Origin: Colletes latitarsis
Taxonomy: Eukaryota > Arthropoda > Insecta > Hymenoptera > Colletidae
Assembly: GCF_051014445.1 (NCBI RefSeq)
Contig: NC_135136.1
Span: forward strand, 22,462,001 to 22,526,000
Direction of reading: 5' to 3'
DNA length: 64,000 nucleotides
The notes beneath the pieces are model-generated. The model ran no database searches and was not told where the DNA came from. It saw only the letters and a list, made by a program, of their open reading frames with translations. Of the stretch, positions 1 to 10,200 are shown one piece after another. Positions within the stretch are counted from its first letter, which is position 1. The number at the start of each line of letters is the position of its first letter. The translations under genes were made by a program, and so were the position numbers.

Positions 1-177
1 GGCCAGATCCTGGGTTTTTTCCGTGTTTGAATCACGTAGTAATGTGGTAACACACTGCAGCAGTCAATTAAACCTGGTTTCGATCAATATTTCAGAGGAT
101 AACACCGGTTAGGTCTGGCATAGGTCTGGGAAATGTGCGCATCTGGCTTATACTTTCGCCTTCTTCACATACTTGTT
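1..177 (+). repeat. Reference monomer (first complete copy, A-type)
   Basis: This copy sets the phase used here. In order it holds GGCCAGATCC (1-10), a T-tract (15-20), GTGTTTGAATCACGTAG (an ACGT core), GTGGTAACAC, a GCAG variant followed by TCAATTAAACC, TTTCGATCAATATTTC, AGAGGATAACACCGGT, a G-rich segment whose second 11-mer is altered to GGCATAGG, and the A-type 3' module (ATGTGCGCATCTGGCTTATAC), ending CTTGTT. The two alternative 3' modules of the array are A (GCGCGCATCTGGCTTATACTT) as here, and B (GCCCGCATCTGGCTCATGATT), first seen near 310-335. The choice of phase is arbitrary. Confidence 0.9.
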
Positions 178-636
178 GGCCAGATCCTGGGTTTTTTTCG
201 TGTTTGAATCACGTAGGAATGTGGTAACACACTGAAGCAGTTAATTAAACCTGGTTTCGATCAATATTTTAGAGGATAACACCGGTTAGGTCTGGGTTAG
301 GTCCGGGATATGCCCACATCTGGCTCATCATTTTGCCTTCTTCGCATACTTGTTGGCCAGATCCTGGGTTTTTATCGTGTTTGATCACGTTGTAATGTGG
401 TAACACACTGAAGCAGTCAATAAAACCTGGTTTCGATCAATATTTTAGAGGATAACACCGGTTAGGTCTGGGTTAGGTCTGGGATTTGCGCGCATCTGCC
501 TTATACTTTCGCCTTTTTCGCAAACTTGTTGGCCAGATCCTGGGTATTTTCCGTGTTTCAATCACGTAGTAATGTGGTAACACACTGAAGCAGTCAATTA
601 AACCTGGTTTCGATCAATATTTCAGAGGATAACACC

Positions 637-660
637 GGTTAGGTCTGGGTTAGGTCTGGG
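637..660 (+). other. Internal 11-bp subrepeat / potential two-tetrad G-quadruplex (representative copy)
   Basis: Two exact direct copies of the 11-mer GGTTAGGTCTG lie at 637-647 and 648-658, followed by a partial third (GGTTA, 659-663). The result is five G-runs of 2 to 3 bases separated by 3-nt loops, alternately TTA and TCT. This spacing is compatible with a two-tetrad intramolecular G-quadruplex on the + strand. The element is present in almost every monomer, so it occurs about once per 177 bp through the window. Variants include GGCATAGG (around 111-125, 6777, 7133, 10137), GGTCCGGG, and loss of one whole 11-mer (near 43371, 50090, 55740). Folding is inferred, not shown. Confidence 0.75.
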
Positions 661-1559
661 TTATGCCCGCATCTGGCTCATGATTTTGCCTTCTTCGCAT
701 ACTTGTTGGCCAGATCCTGGGTTTTTTCCGTCTTTGATCACGTAGTAATGTGGTAACACACTGAGGCAGTCAATTAAACCTGGTTTCGATCAATATTTCA
801 GAGGATAACACCGGTTAGGTCTGGGTTAGGTCTGGGTTATGCCCGCATCTGGCTCATGATTTAGCCTTCTTCGCATACTTGTTGGCCAGATCCTGGGTAT
901 TTTCCGTGTTTGAATCACGTAGTAATGTGATAACACACTGAAGCAGTCAATTAAACCTGGTTTGGATCAATATTTCAGAGGATAACACCGGTTAGGTCTG
1001 GGTTACGTCTGGGTTTTGCCCGCATCTGGCTCATGATTTTGCCTTCTTCGCTTACTTGTTGGCCAGATCCTGTGTTTTGTCCGTGTTTGATCACGTAGTA
1101 ATGTGGTAGCACACTGAAGCAGTCAATAAAACCTGGGTTCGATCAATATTTTAGAGGATAACACCGGTTAGGTCTGGGTTAGGTCTGGGATTTGCGCGCA
1201 CCTGGCTTATACTTTCGCCTTTTTCGCATACTTGTTTGCCAGATCCTGGGTATTTTCCGTGTTTGAATCACGTAGTAATGTGGTAATACACTGAAGCAGT
1301 CAATTAAACCTGGTTTCGATCAATATTTCAGAGGATAACACCGGTTAGGTCTGGGTTAGGTCTGGGAAATGCGCGCATCTGGCTTATTCTTTCGCCTTCT
1401 TCGCATACTTGTTGGCCAGATCCTGGGTTTCTGTCGTGTTTGATCACGTAGTAATGTGGTAACACACTGAAGCAGTCAATAAAACCTGGTTCCGATCAAT
1501 ATTTTAGAGGATAACACCGGTTAGGTCTGGTTTAGGTCTGGGATTTGCGCGCGTCTGGC

Positions 1560-2910
1560 TTATACTTTCGCCTTTTTCGCAAACTTGTTGGCCAGATCCT
1601 GGGTATTTTCCGTGTTTCAATCACGTAGTAATGTGGTAACACACTGAAGCAGTCAATTAAACCTGGTTTCGATCAATATTTCAGAGGATAACACCGGTTA
1701 GGTCTGGGTTAGGTCTGGGAAATGCGCGCATCTTGTACTTTCGCCTTCTTCGCATACTTGTTGGCCAGATCCTGGGTTTTTTTCGTGTTTGAATCACGTA
1801 GGAATGTGGTAACACACTGAAGCAGTCAATTAAACCTGGTTTCGATCAATATTTTAGAGGATAACACCGGTTAGGTCTGGGTTAGGTCCGAGATATGCCC
1901 GCATCTGGCTCATGATTTTGCCTTCTTCGCATACTTGTTGGCCAGATCCTGGGTTTTTTTCGTGTTTGAATCACGTAGTAATGTGGTAACACACTGAAGC
2001 TGTCAATTAAACCTGGTTTCGATGAATATTTTAGAGGATAACACCGGTTAGGTCTGGGTTAGGTCCGAGATATGCCCGCATCTGGCTCATGATTTTGCCT
2101 TCTTCGCATACTTGTTGGCCAGATCCTGGGTTTTTTTCGTGTTTGAATCACGTAGTAATGTGGTAACACACTGAAGCTGTCAATTAAACCTGGTTTCGAT
2201 CAATATTTTAGAGGATAACACCGGTTAGGTCTGGGTTAGGTCTGGGTTATGCCCGCATCTGGCTCATGATTTTGCCTTCTTCGCATACTTGTTGGCCAGA
2301 TCCTGGGTTTTTTTCGTGTTTGAATCACGTAGTAATGTGGCACCACACTGAGGCAGTCAATTAAACCTGGTTTCGATCAATATTTCAAAGGATAACACCG
2401 GTTAGGTCTGGGTTAGGTCTGGGATATGCGCGCATCTGGCTTATACTTTCGCCTTTTTCGCATACTTGTTGGCCAGATCCTGGGTTTTTTTCGTGTTTGA
2501 ATCACGTAGGAATGTGGTAACACACTGAAGCAGTCAATTAAACCTGGTTACGATCAATATTTTAGAGGATAACACCGGTTAGGTCTGGGTTAGGTCTGGG
2601 TTATGCCCGCATCGGGCTCATGATTTTGCCTTCTTCGCATACTTGTTGGCTAGATCCTGGGTTTTTTCCGTGTTTGAATCACGTAGTGATATGGTAACAC
2701 ACTGAAGCAGTCAATTAAACCTGGTTTCGATCAATATTTCAGAGGATAACACCGGTTAGGTCTGGGTTAGGTCTGGGAAATGCGCGCATCAGGCTTATTC
2801 TTTCGCCTTCCTCGCATACTTGTTTGCCAGATCCTGGGTTTTTTTCGTGTTTGAATCACGTAGGAATGTGGTAACACACTGAAGCAGTCAATTAAACCTG
2901 GTTTCGATCA
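1560..2910 (+). repeat. 1.35 kb block shared with 17.23-18.58 kb
   Basis: At offset 15670 this block shares GCATCTTGTAC (about 1731 and 17401), two successive GGTCCGAGATATG monomers, GTGGCACCACACTGAGG (2338 and 18008), and TTGGCTAGATCC (2646 and 18316). A related match at offset 13378 links 60-620 and, with small shifts, 840-2090 to the 13.4-15.5 kb region (shared CGCTTACTTG, TCTTGTACTT and TTTGATCACGTTG). The same sequence therefore exists in at least three places in the left 19 kb, with mosaic differences between 1430 and 1560. Confidence 0.75.
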
Positions 2911-3001
2911 ATATTTCAGAGGATAACACCGGTTAGGTCTGGGTTAGGTTTGGGAAATGCGCGCATCTGGCTCATGATTTAGCCTTCTTCGCATACTTGT
3001 T

Positions 3002-3120
3002 GGCCAGATCCTGGGTATTTTCCGTGTTTGAATCACGTAGTAATGTGGTACCAGGGTCTGGGTTAGGTCTGGGATTTGCGCGCACCTGGCTTATACTTTC
3101 GCCTTCTTCGCATACTTGTT
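3002..3120 (+). repeat. Truncated monomer (119 bp, 58 bp internal deletion)
   Basis: Successive GGCCAGATCC starts lie at 3002 and 3121, only 119 bp apart. The copy is normal through GTGGTACC (to about 3052), then jumps to AGGGTCTGGGTTAGG. It lacks the AATTAAACC, CGATCAATATT and ACCGGT segment. This is the strongest disruption of the monomer period in the window. The deletion also removes in-frame stops, which creates the only long plus-strand frame (2997-3191, with a TTG start); I do not regard that frame as a gene. Confidence 0.93.
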
Positions 3121-3778
3121 GGCCAGATCCTGGGTTTTTTTCGTGTTTGAATCACGTAGTAATGTGGTACCACACTGAGGCAGTCAATTAAACCTGGTTT
3201 CGATCAATATTTCAGAGGATAACACCGGTTAGGTCTGGGTTAGGTCTGGGATATGCGCGCATCTGGCTTATACTTTCGCCTTTTTCGCATACTTGTTGGC
3301 CAGATCCTGGGTTTTTTTCGTGTTTGAATCACGTAGGAATGTGGTAACACACTGAAGCAGACAATTAAACCTGGTTTCGATCAATATTTTAGAGGATAAC
3401 ACCGGTTAGGTCTGGGTTAGGTCTGGGATTTGCGCGCACCTGGCTTATACTTTCGCCTTCTTCGCATACTTGTTGGCCAGATCCTGGGTTTTTTTCGTGT
3501 TTGAATCACGTAGTAATGTGGTACCACACTGAGGCAGTCAATTAAACCTGGTTTCGATCAATATTTCAGAGGATAACACCGGTTAGGTCTGGGTTAGGTC
3601 TGGGATATGCGCGCATCTGGCTTATACTTTCGCCTTTTTCGCATACTTGTTGGCCAGATCCTGGGTTTTTTTCGTGTTTGAATCACGTAGGAATGTGGTA
3701 ACACACTGAAGCAGACAATTAAACCTGGTTTCGATCAATATTTTAGAGGATAACACCGGTTAGGTCTGGGTTAGGTCT
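3071..3778 (+). repeat. Tandem duplication of a monomer dimer (2 x 354 bp)
   Basis: Bases 3071-3424 repeat at 3425-3778. I saw no difference while reading them side by side. Each unit carries the same ordered variants: an A-type GCGCACCTGG module, GTGGTACCACACTGAGGCAG, GGATATGCGCGC, and GCAGACAATT. The offset is exactly two monomers. The left copy starts just after the 58-bp deletion monomer. The two copies diverge from each other's continuation after about 3780, where the A-type GGATTTGCG is replaced by GGTTATGCC. Confidence 0.9.
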
Positions 3779-3984
3779 GGGTTATGCCCGCATCTGGCTC
3801 ATGATTTTGCCTTCTTCGCATACTTGTTGGCCAGATCCTGGGTTTTTTCCGTGTTTGAATAACGTAGTGATATGGTAACACACTGAAGCAGTCAATTAAA
3901 CCTGGTTTCGATCAATATTTCAGAGGATAACACCGGTTAGGTCTGGGTTAGGTTTGGGAAATTCGCGCATCAGGCTTATTCTTT

Positions 3985-4880
3985 CGCCTTCCTCGCATAC
4001 TTGTTGGCCAGATCCTGGGTTTTTTTCGTGTTTGAATCACGTAGGAATGTGGTAACACACTGAAGCAGTCAATTAAACCTGGTTTCGATCAATATTCTAG
4101 AGGATAACACCGGTTAGGTCTGGGTTAGGTCTGGGATTTGCGCGCACCTGGCTTATACTTTCGCCTTTTTCGCATACTTGTTGGCCAGATCCTAGGTATT
4201 TTCCGTGTTTGAATCACGTAGTAATGTGGTAATACACTGAAGCAGTCAATTAAACCTGGTTTCGATCAATATTTCAGAGGATAACACCGGTTAGGTCTGG
4301 GTTAGGTCCGGGATATGCCCGCATCTGGCTCATGATTTTGCCTTCTTCGCATACTTGTTGGCCAGATCCTGGGTTTTTTTCGTGTTTGAATCACGTAGTA
4401 ATGTGGTACCACACTGAGGCAGTCAATTAAACCTGGTTTCGATCAATATTTCCGAGGATAACACCGGTTAGGTCTGGGTTAGGTCTGGGATATGCGCGCA
4501 TCTGGCTTATACTTTCGCCTTTTTCGCATACTTGTTGGCCAGATCCTGGGTTTTTTTCGTGTTTGAATCACGTAGGAATGTGGTAACACACTGATGCAGT
4601 TAATTAAACCTGGTTACGATCAATATTTTAGAGGATAACACCGGTTAGGTCTGGGTTAGGTCTGGGTTATGCCCGCATCTGGCTCATGATTTTGCCTTCT
4701 TCGCATACTTGTTGGCCAGATCCTGGGTTTTTTTCGTGTTTGAATCACGTAGGAATGTGGTAACACACTGAAGCAGACAATTAAACCTGGTTTCGATCAA
4801 TATTTTAGAGGATAACACCGGTTAGGTCTGGGTTAGGTCTGGGTTATGCCCGCATCTGGCTCATGATTTTGCCTTCTTCG
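3985..4880 (+). repeat. 0.9 kb block shared with 18.47-19.37 kb
   Basis: At offset 14489 this block shares the CCTAGGTATTTTCCG T-tract variant (4191 and 18680), TTTCCGAGGATAAC, GCAGTTAATTAAACC followed by GGTTACGATC, and GCAGACAATT in the next monomer. The offset differs from the 15670 found for the neighbouring 1.56-2.91 kb block. Material of roughly 1.2 kb (about 2.8-4.0 kb), including the dimer duplication and truncated monomer, is therefore present in the left copy and absent from the right copy. Confidence 0.75.
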
Positions 4881-5829
4881 CATACTTGTTGGCCAGATCC
4901 TGGGTTTTTTTCGTGTTTGAATCACGTAGGAATGTGGTAACACACTGAAGCAGTCAATTAAACCTGGTTTCGATCAATATTTTAGTGGATAACACCGGTT
5001 AGGTCTGGGTTAGGTCTGGGATTTGCGCGCACCTGGCTTATACTTTCGCCTTTTTCGCATACTTGTTGGCCAGATCCTAGGTATTTTCCGTGTTTGAATC
5101 ACGTAGTAATGTGGTAATACACTGAAGCAGTCAATTAAACCTGGTTTCGATCAATATTTCAGAGGATAACACCGGTTAGGTCTGGGTTAGGTCTGGGATA
5201 TGCGCGCATCTGGCTTATACTTTCACCTTTTTCGCATACTTGTTGGCCAGATCCTGGGTTTTTTCCGTGTTTGAATCACGTAGTAATGTGGTAACACACT
5301 GAAGCAGTCAATTAAACCTGGTTTCGATCAATATTTCAGAGGATAACACCGGTTAGGTCTGGCTTAGGTCTGGGAAATGCGCGCATCTGGCTTATACTTT
5401 CGCCTTCTTCACATACTTGTTGGCCAGATCCTGGGTTTTTTTCGTGTTTGAATCACGTAGGAATGTGGTAACACACTGAAGCAGTTAATTAAACCTGGTT
5501 TCGATCAATATTTTAGAGGATAACACCGGTTAGGTCTGGGTTAGGTCTGGGATATGCGCGCATCTGGCTTATACTTTCGCCTTTTTCGCATACTTGTTGG
5601 CCAGATCCTGGGTTTTTTTCGTGTTTGAATCACGTAGGAATGTGGTAACACACTGAAGCAGTCAATTAAACCTGGTTACGATCAATATTTTAGAGGATAA
5701 CACCGGTTAGGTCTGGGTTAGGTCTGGGTTATGCCCGCATCTGGCTCATGATTTTGCCTTCTTCGCATACTTGTTGGCCAGATCTTGGGTTTTTTTCGTG
5801 TTTGAATCACGTAGTAATGTGGTAACACA

Positions 5830-6570
5830 CTGAAGCAGTCAATTAATCCTGGTTTCGATCAAAATTTTAGAGGATAACACCGGTTAGGTCTGGGTTAGGT
5901 CTGGGTTATGCCCGCATCTGGCTCATGATTTTGCCTTCATCGCATACTTGTTGGCCAGATCCTGGGTTTTTTCCGTGTTTGAATCACGTAGTAATGTGGT
6001 AACACACTGAAGCAGTCAATTAAACCTGGTTTCGATCAATACTTCAGAGGATAACACCGGTTAGGTCTGGGTTAGGCCTGGGAAATGCGCGCATCTGTCT
6101 TATTCTTTCGCCTTCTTCGCATACTTGTTGGCCAGATCCTGGGTTTTTTTCGTGTTTGAATCACGTAGGAATGTGGTAACACACTGAAACAGTCAATTAA
6201 ACCTGGTTTCGATCGATATTTCAGAGGATAACACCGGTTAGGTCTGGGTTAGGTCTGGGATATGCGCGCATCTGGCTTATACTTTCACCTTTTTCGCATA
6301 CTTGTTGGCCAGATCCTGGGTTTTTTTCGTGTTTGAATCACGTAGGAATGTGGTAACACACTGAAGCAGTCAATTAAACCTGGTTTCGATCAATATTTTA
6401 GAGGATAACACCGGTTAGGTCTGGGTTAGGTCCGGGATATGCCCGCATCTGGCTCATGATTTTGCATTCTTCGCATACTTGTTGGCCAGATCCTGGGTTT
6501 TTTTCGTGTTTGAATCACGTAGTAATGTGGTAACACACTGAAGCTGTCAATTAAACCTGGTTTCGATCAA
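5830..6570 (+). repeat. 0.74 kb marker block present four times in the left domain
   Basis: This block carries the rare combination AATACTTCAGAGG, then GGCCTGGGAAATG with ATCTGTCTTATTC, then CACTGAAACAGTC. The ACTTCAGAGG marker lies at 6041, 9223, 12405 and 15757, so the steps are 3182, 3182 and 3352 bp (18, 18 and 19 monomers minus a few bases). The copies show a repeat of about 3.2 kb amplified along the first 16 kb, with later one-monomer gains or losses. Boundaries are approximate. Confidence 0.85.
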
Positions 6571-7249
6571 TATTTTAGAGGATAACACCGGTTAGGTCTG
6601 GGTTAGGTCTGGGTTATGGCCGCATCTGGCCCATGATTTTGCCTTCTTCGCATACTTGTTGGCCAGATCCTGGGTTTTTTTCGTGTTTGAATCACGTAGT
6701 AATGTGGTAACACACTGAAGCTGTCAATTAAACCTGGTTTCGATCAATATTTTACAGGATAACACCGGTTAGGTCTGGCATAGGTCTGGGAAATGCGCGC
6801 ATCTGGCTCATGATTTTGCCTTCTTCGCATACTTGTTGGCCAGATCCTGGGTTTTTTTCGTGTTTGAATCACGTAGTAATGTGGTAACACACTGAAGCTG
6901 TCAATTAAACCTGGTTTCGATCAATATTTTGGAGGATAACACCGGTTAGGTCTGGGTTAGGTCTGGGTTATGCCCGCATCTGGCTCATGATTTTGCCTTC
7001 ATCGCATACTTGTTGGCCAGATCCTGGGTTTTTTCCGTGTTTGAATCACGTAGTAATGTGGTAACACACTGCAGCAGTCAATTAAACCTGGTTTCGATCA
7101 ATATTTCAGAGGATAACACCGGTTAGGTCTGGCATAGGTCTGGGAAATGCGCGCATCTGGCTTATACTTTCGCCTTCCTCACATACTTGTTGGCCAGATC
7201 CTGGGTTTTTTTCGTGTTTGAATCACGTAGGAATGTGGTAACACACTGA

Positions 7250-10200
7250 AGCAGTCAATTAAACCTGGTTTCGATCAATATTTCAGAGGATAACACCGGT
7301 TAGGTCTGGGTTAGGTCTGGGTTATGCCCGCATCTGGCTCATGATTTTGCCTTCTTCGCATACTTGTTGGCCAGATCCTGGGTTTTTTTCGTGTTTGAAT
7401 CACGTAGTAATGTGGTAACACACTGAAGCTGTCAATTAAACCTGGTTTCGATCAATATTTTGGAGGATAACACCGGTTAGGTCTGGGTTAGGTCTGGGTT
7501 ATGCCCGCATCTGGCTCATGATTTTGCCTTCATCGCATACTTGTTGGCCAGATCCTGGGTTTTTTCCGTGTTTGAATCACGTAGTAATGTGGTAACACAC
7601 TGCAGCAGTCAATTAAACCTGGTTTCGATCAATATTTCAGAGGATAACACCGGTTAGGTCTGGCATAGGTCTGGGAAATGCGCGCATCTGGCTTATACTT
7701 TCGCCTTCCTCACATACTTGTTGGCCAGATCCTGGGTTTTTTTCGTGTTTGAATCACGTAGGAATGTGGTAACACACTGAAGCAGTTAATTAAACCTGGT
7801 TTCGATCAATATTTTAGAGGATAACACCGGTTAGGTCTGGGTTAGGTCCGGGATATGCCCACATCTGGCTCATCATTTTGCATTCTTCGCATACTTGTTG
7901 GCCAGATCCTGGGTTTTTTTCGTGTTTGAATCACGTAGTAATGTGGTAACACACTGAAGCTGTCAATTAAACCTGGTTTCGATCAATATTTTAGAGGATA
8001 ACACCGGTTAGGTCTGGGTTAGGTCTGGGTTATGCCCGCATCTGGCTCATGAATTTGCCTTCTTCGCATACTTGTTGGCCAGATCTTGGGTTTTTTTCGT
8101 GTTTCAATCACGTAGTAATGTGGTAACACACTGAGGCAGTCAATTAAACCTGGATTCGGGCAGTATTCTAGAGGATAACACCGGTTAGGTCTGGGTTAGG
8201 TCTGGGTTATGCCCGCATCTGGCTCATGATTTTGCCTTCTTCGCATACTTGTTGGCGAGATCCTGGGTTTTTTTCGTGTTTGAATCACGTAGTAATGTGG
8301 TAATACACTGAAGCAGTCAATTAAACCTGGTTTCGATCAATATTTTACAGGATACCACCGGTTAGGTCTGGGTTAGGTCTGGGTTATGCCCGCATCTGGC
8401 TCATGATTTTGCCTTCTTCGCATACTTGTTGGCCAGATCCTGGGTTTTTTTCGTGTTTCAATCACGTAGTAATGTGGTAACACATTGAGGCAGTCTATTA
8501 AACCTGGATTCGGATAGTATTTTAGAGGATAACACCGGTTAGGTCTGGGTTAGGTCTGGGATTTGCGCGCATCTGCCTTATACTTTCGCCTTTTTCGCAA
8601 ACTTGTTGGCCAGATCCTGGGTATTTTCCGTGTTTCAATCACGTAGTAATGTGGTAACACACTGAAGCAGTCAATTAAACGTGGTTTCGATCAATATTTC
8701 AGAGGATAACACCGGTTAGGTCTGGGTTAGGTCTGGGAAATGCGCGCATCTTATACTTTCGCCTTCTTCGCATACTTGTTGGCCAGATCCTGGGTTTTTT
8801 TCGTGTTTGAATCACGTAGGAATGTGGTAACACACTGAGGCAGTCAATTAAACCTGGTTTCGATCAATATTTCAGAGGATAACACCGGTTAGGTCTGGGT
8901 TAGGTCTGGGTTATGCCCGCATCTGGCTCATGATTTAGCCTTCTTCGCATACTTGTTGGCCAGATCCTGGGTATTTTCCGTGTTTCAATCACGTAGTAAT
9001 GTGGTAACACACTGAAGCAGTCAATTAAACCTGGTTTCGATCAATATTTTAGAGGATAACACCGGTTAGGTCTGGGTTAGGTCTGGGTTATGCCCGCATC
9101 TGGCTCATGATTTTGCCTTCATCGCATACTTGTTGGCCAGATCCTGGGTTTTTTCCGTGTTTGAATCACGTAGTAATGTGGTAACACACTGAAGCAGTCA
9201 ATTAAACCTGGTTTCGATCAATACTTCAGAGGATAACACCGGTTAGGTCTGGGTTAGGCCTGGGAAATGCGCGCATCTGTCTTATTCTTTCGCCTTCTTC
9301 GCATACTTGTTGGCCAGATCCTGGGTTTTTTTCGTGTTTGAATCACGTAGGAATGTGGTAACACACTGAAACAGTCAATTAAACCTGGTTTCGATCAATA
9401 TTTCAGAGGATAACACCGGTTAGGTCTGGGTTAGGTCTGGGATATGCGCGCATCTAGCTTATACTTTCACCTTTTTCGCATACTTGTTGGCCAGATCCTG
9501 GGTTTTTTTCGTGTTTGAATCACGTAGGAATGTGGTAACACACTGAAGCAGTCAACTAAACCTGGTTTCGATCAATATTCTAGAGGATAACACCGGTTAG
9601 GTCTGGGTTAGGTCCGGGATATGCCCGCATCTGGCTCATGATTTTGCATTCTTCGCATACTTGTTGGCCAGATCCTGGGTTTTTTTCGTGTTTGAATCAC
9701 GTAGTAATGTGGTAACACACTGAAGCTGTCAATTAAACCTGGTTTCGATCAATATTTTACAGGATAACACCGGTTAGGTCTGGCATAGGTCTGGGAAATG
9801 CGCGCATCTGGCTCATGATTTTGCCTTCTTCGCATACTTGTTGGCCAGATCCTGGGTTTTTTTCGTGTTTGAATCACGTAGTAATGTGGTAACACACTGA
9901 AGCTGTCAATTAAACCTGGTTTCGATCAATATTTTGGAGGATAACACCGGTTAGGTCTGGGTTAGGTCTGGGTTATGCCCGCATCTGGCTCATGATTTTG
10001 CCTTCATCGCATACTTGTTGGCCAGATCCTGGGTTTTTTCCGTGTTTGAATCACGTAGTAATGTGGTAACACACTGCAGCAGTCAATTAAACCTGGTTTC
10101 GATCAATATTTCAGAGGATAACACCGGTTAGGTCTGGCATAGGTCTGGGAAATGCGCGCATCTGGCTTATACTTTCGCCTTCCTCACATACTTGTTGGCC

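Noticed and set aside
78..100. tRNA-like internal promoter (B box) suggesting a tRNA or SINE origin
   Set aside because: GGTTTCGATCAA resembles GGTTCGANTCC only over TTCGA. The flanking positions do not fit, and no A box (TGGCNNAGTGG) lies at a suitable distance.
637..663. True telomeric repeat tract
   Set aside because: TTAGG occurs only inside the GGTTAGGTCTG 11-mer, in two copies per monomer. There is no run of TTAGGG, TTAGG or TTTAGGG.
2997..3191. Plus-strand open frame of 64 codons
   Set aside because: It begins with TTG TTG in the satellite and is created by the 58-bp deletion in the monomer at 3002-3120. It is repeat sequence, not a gene.
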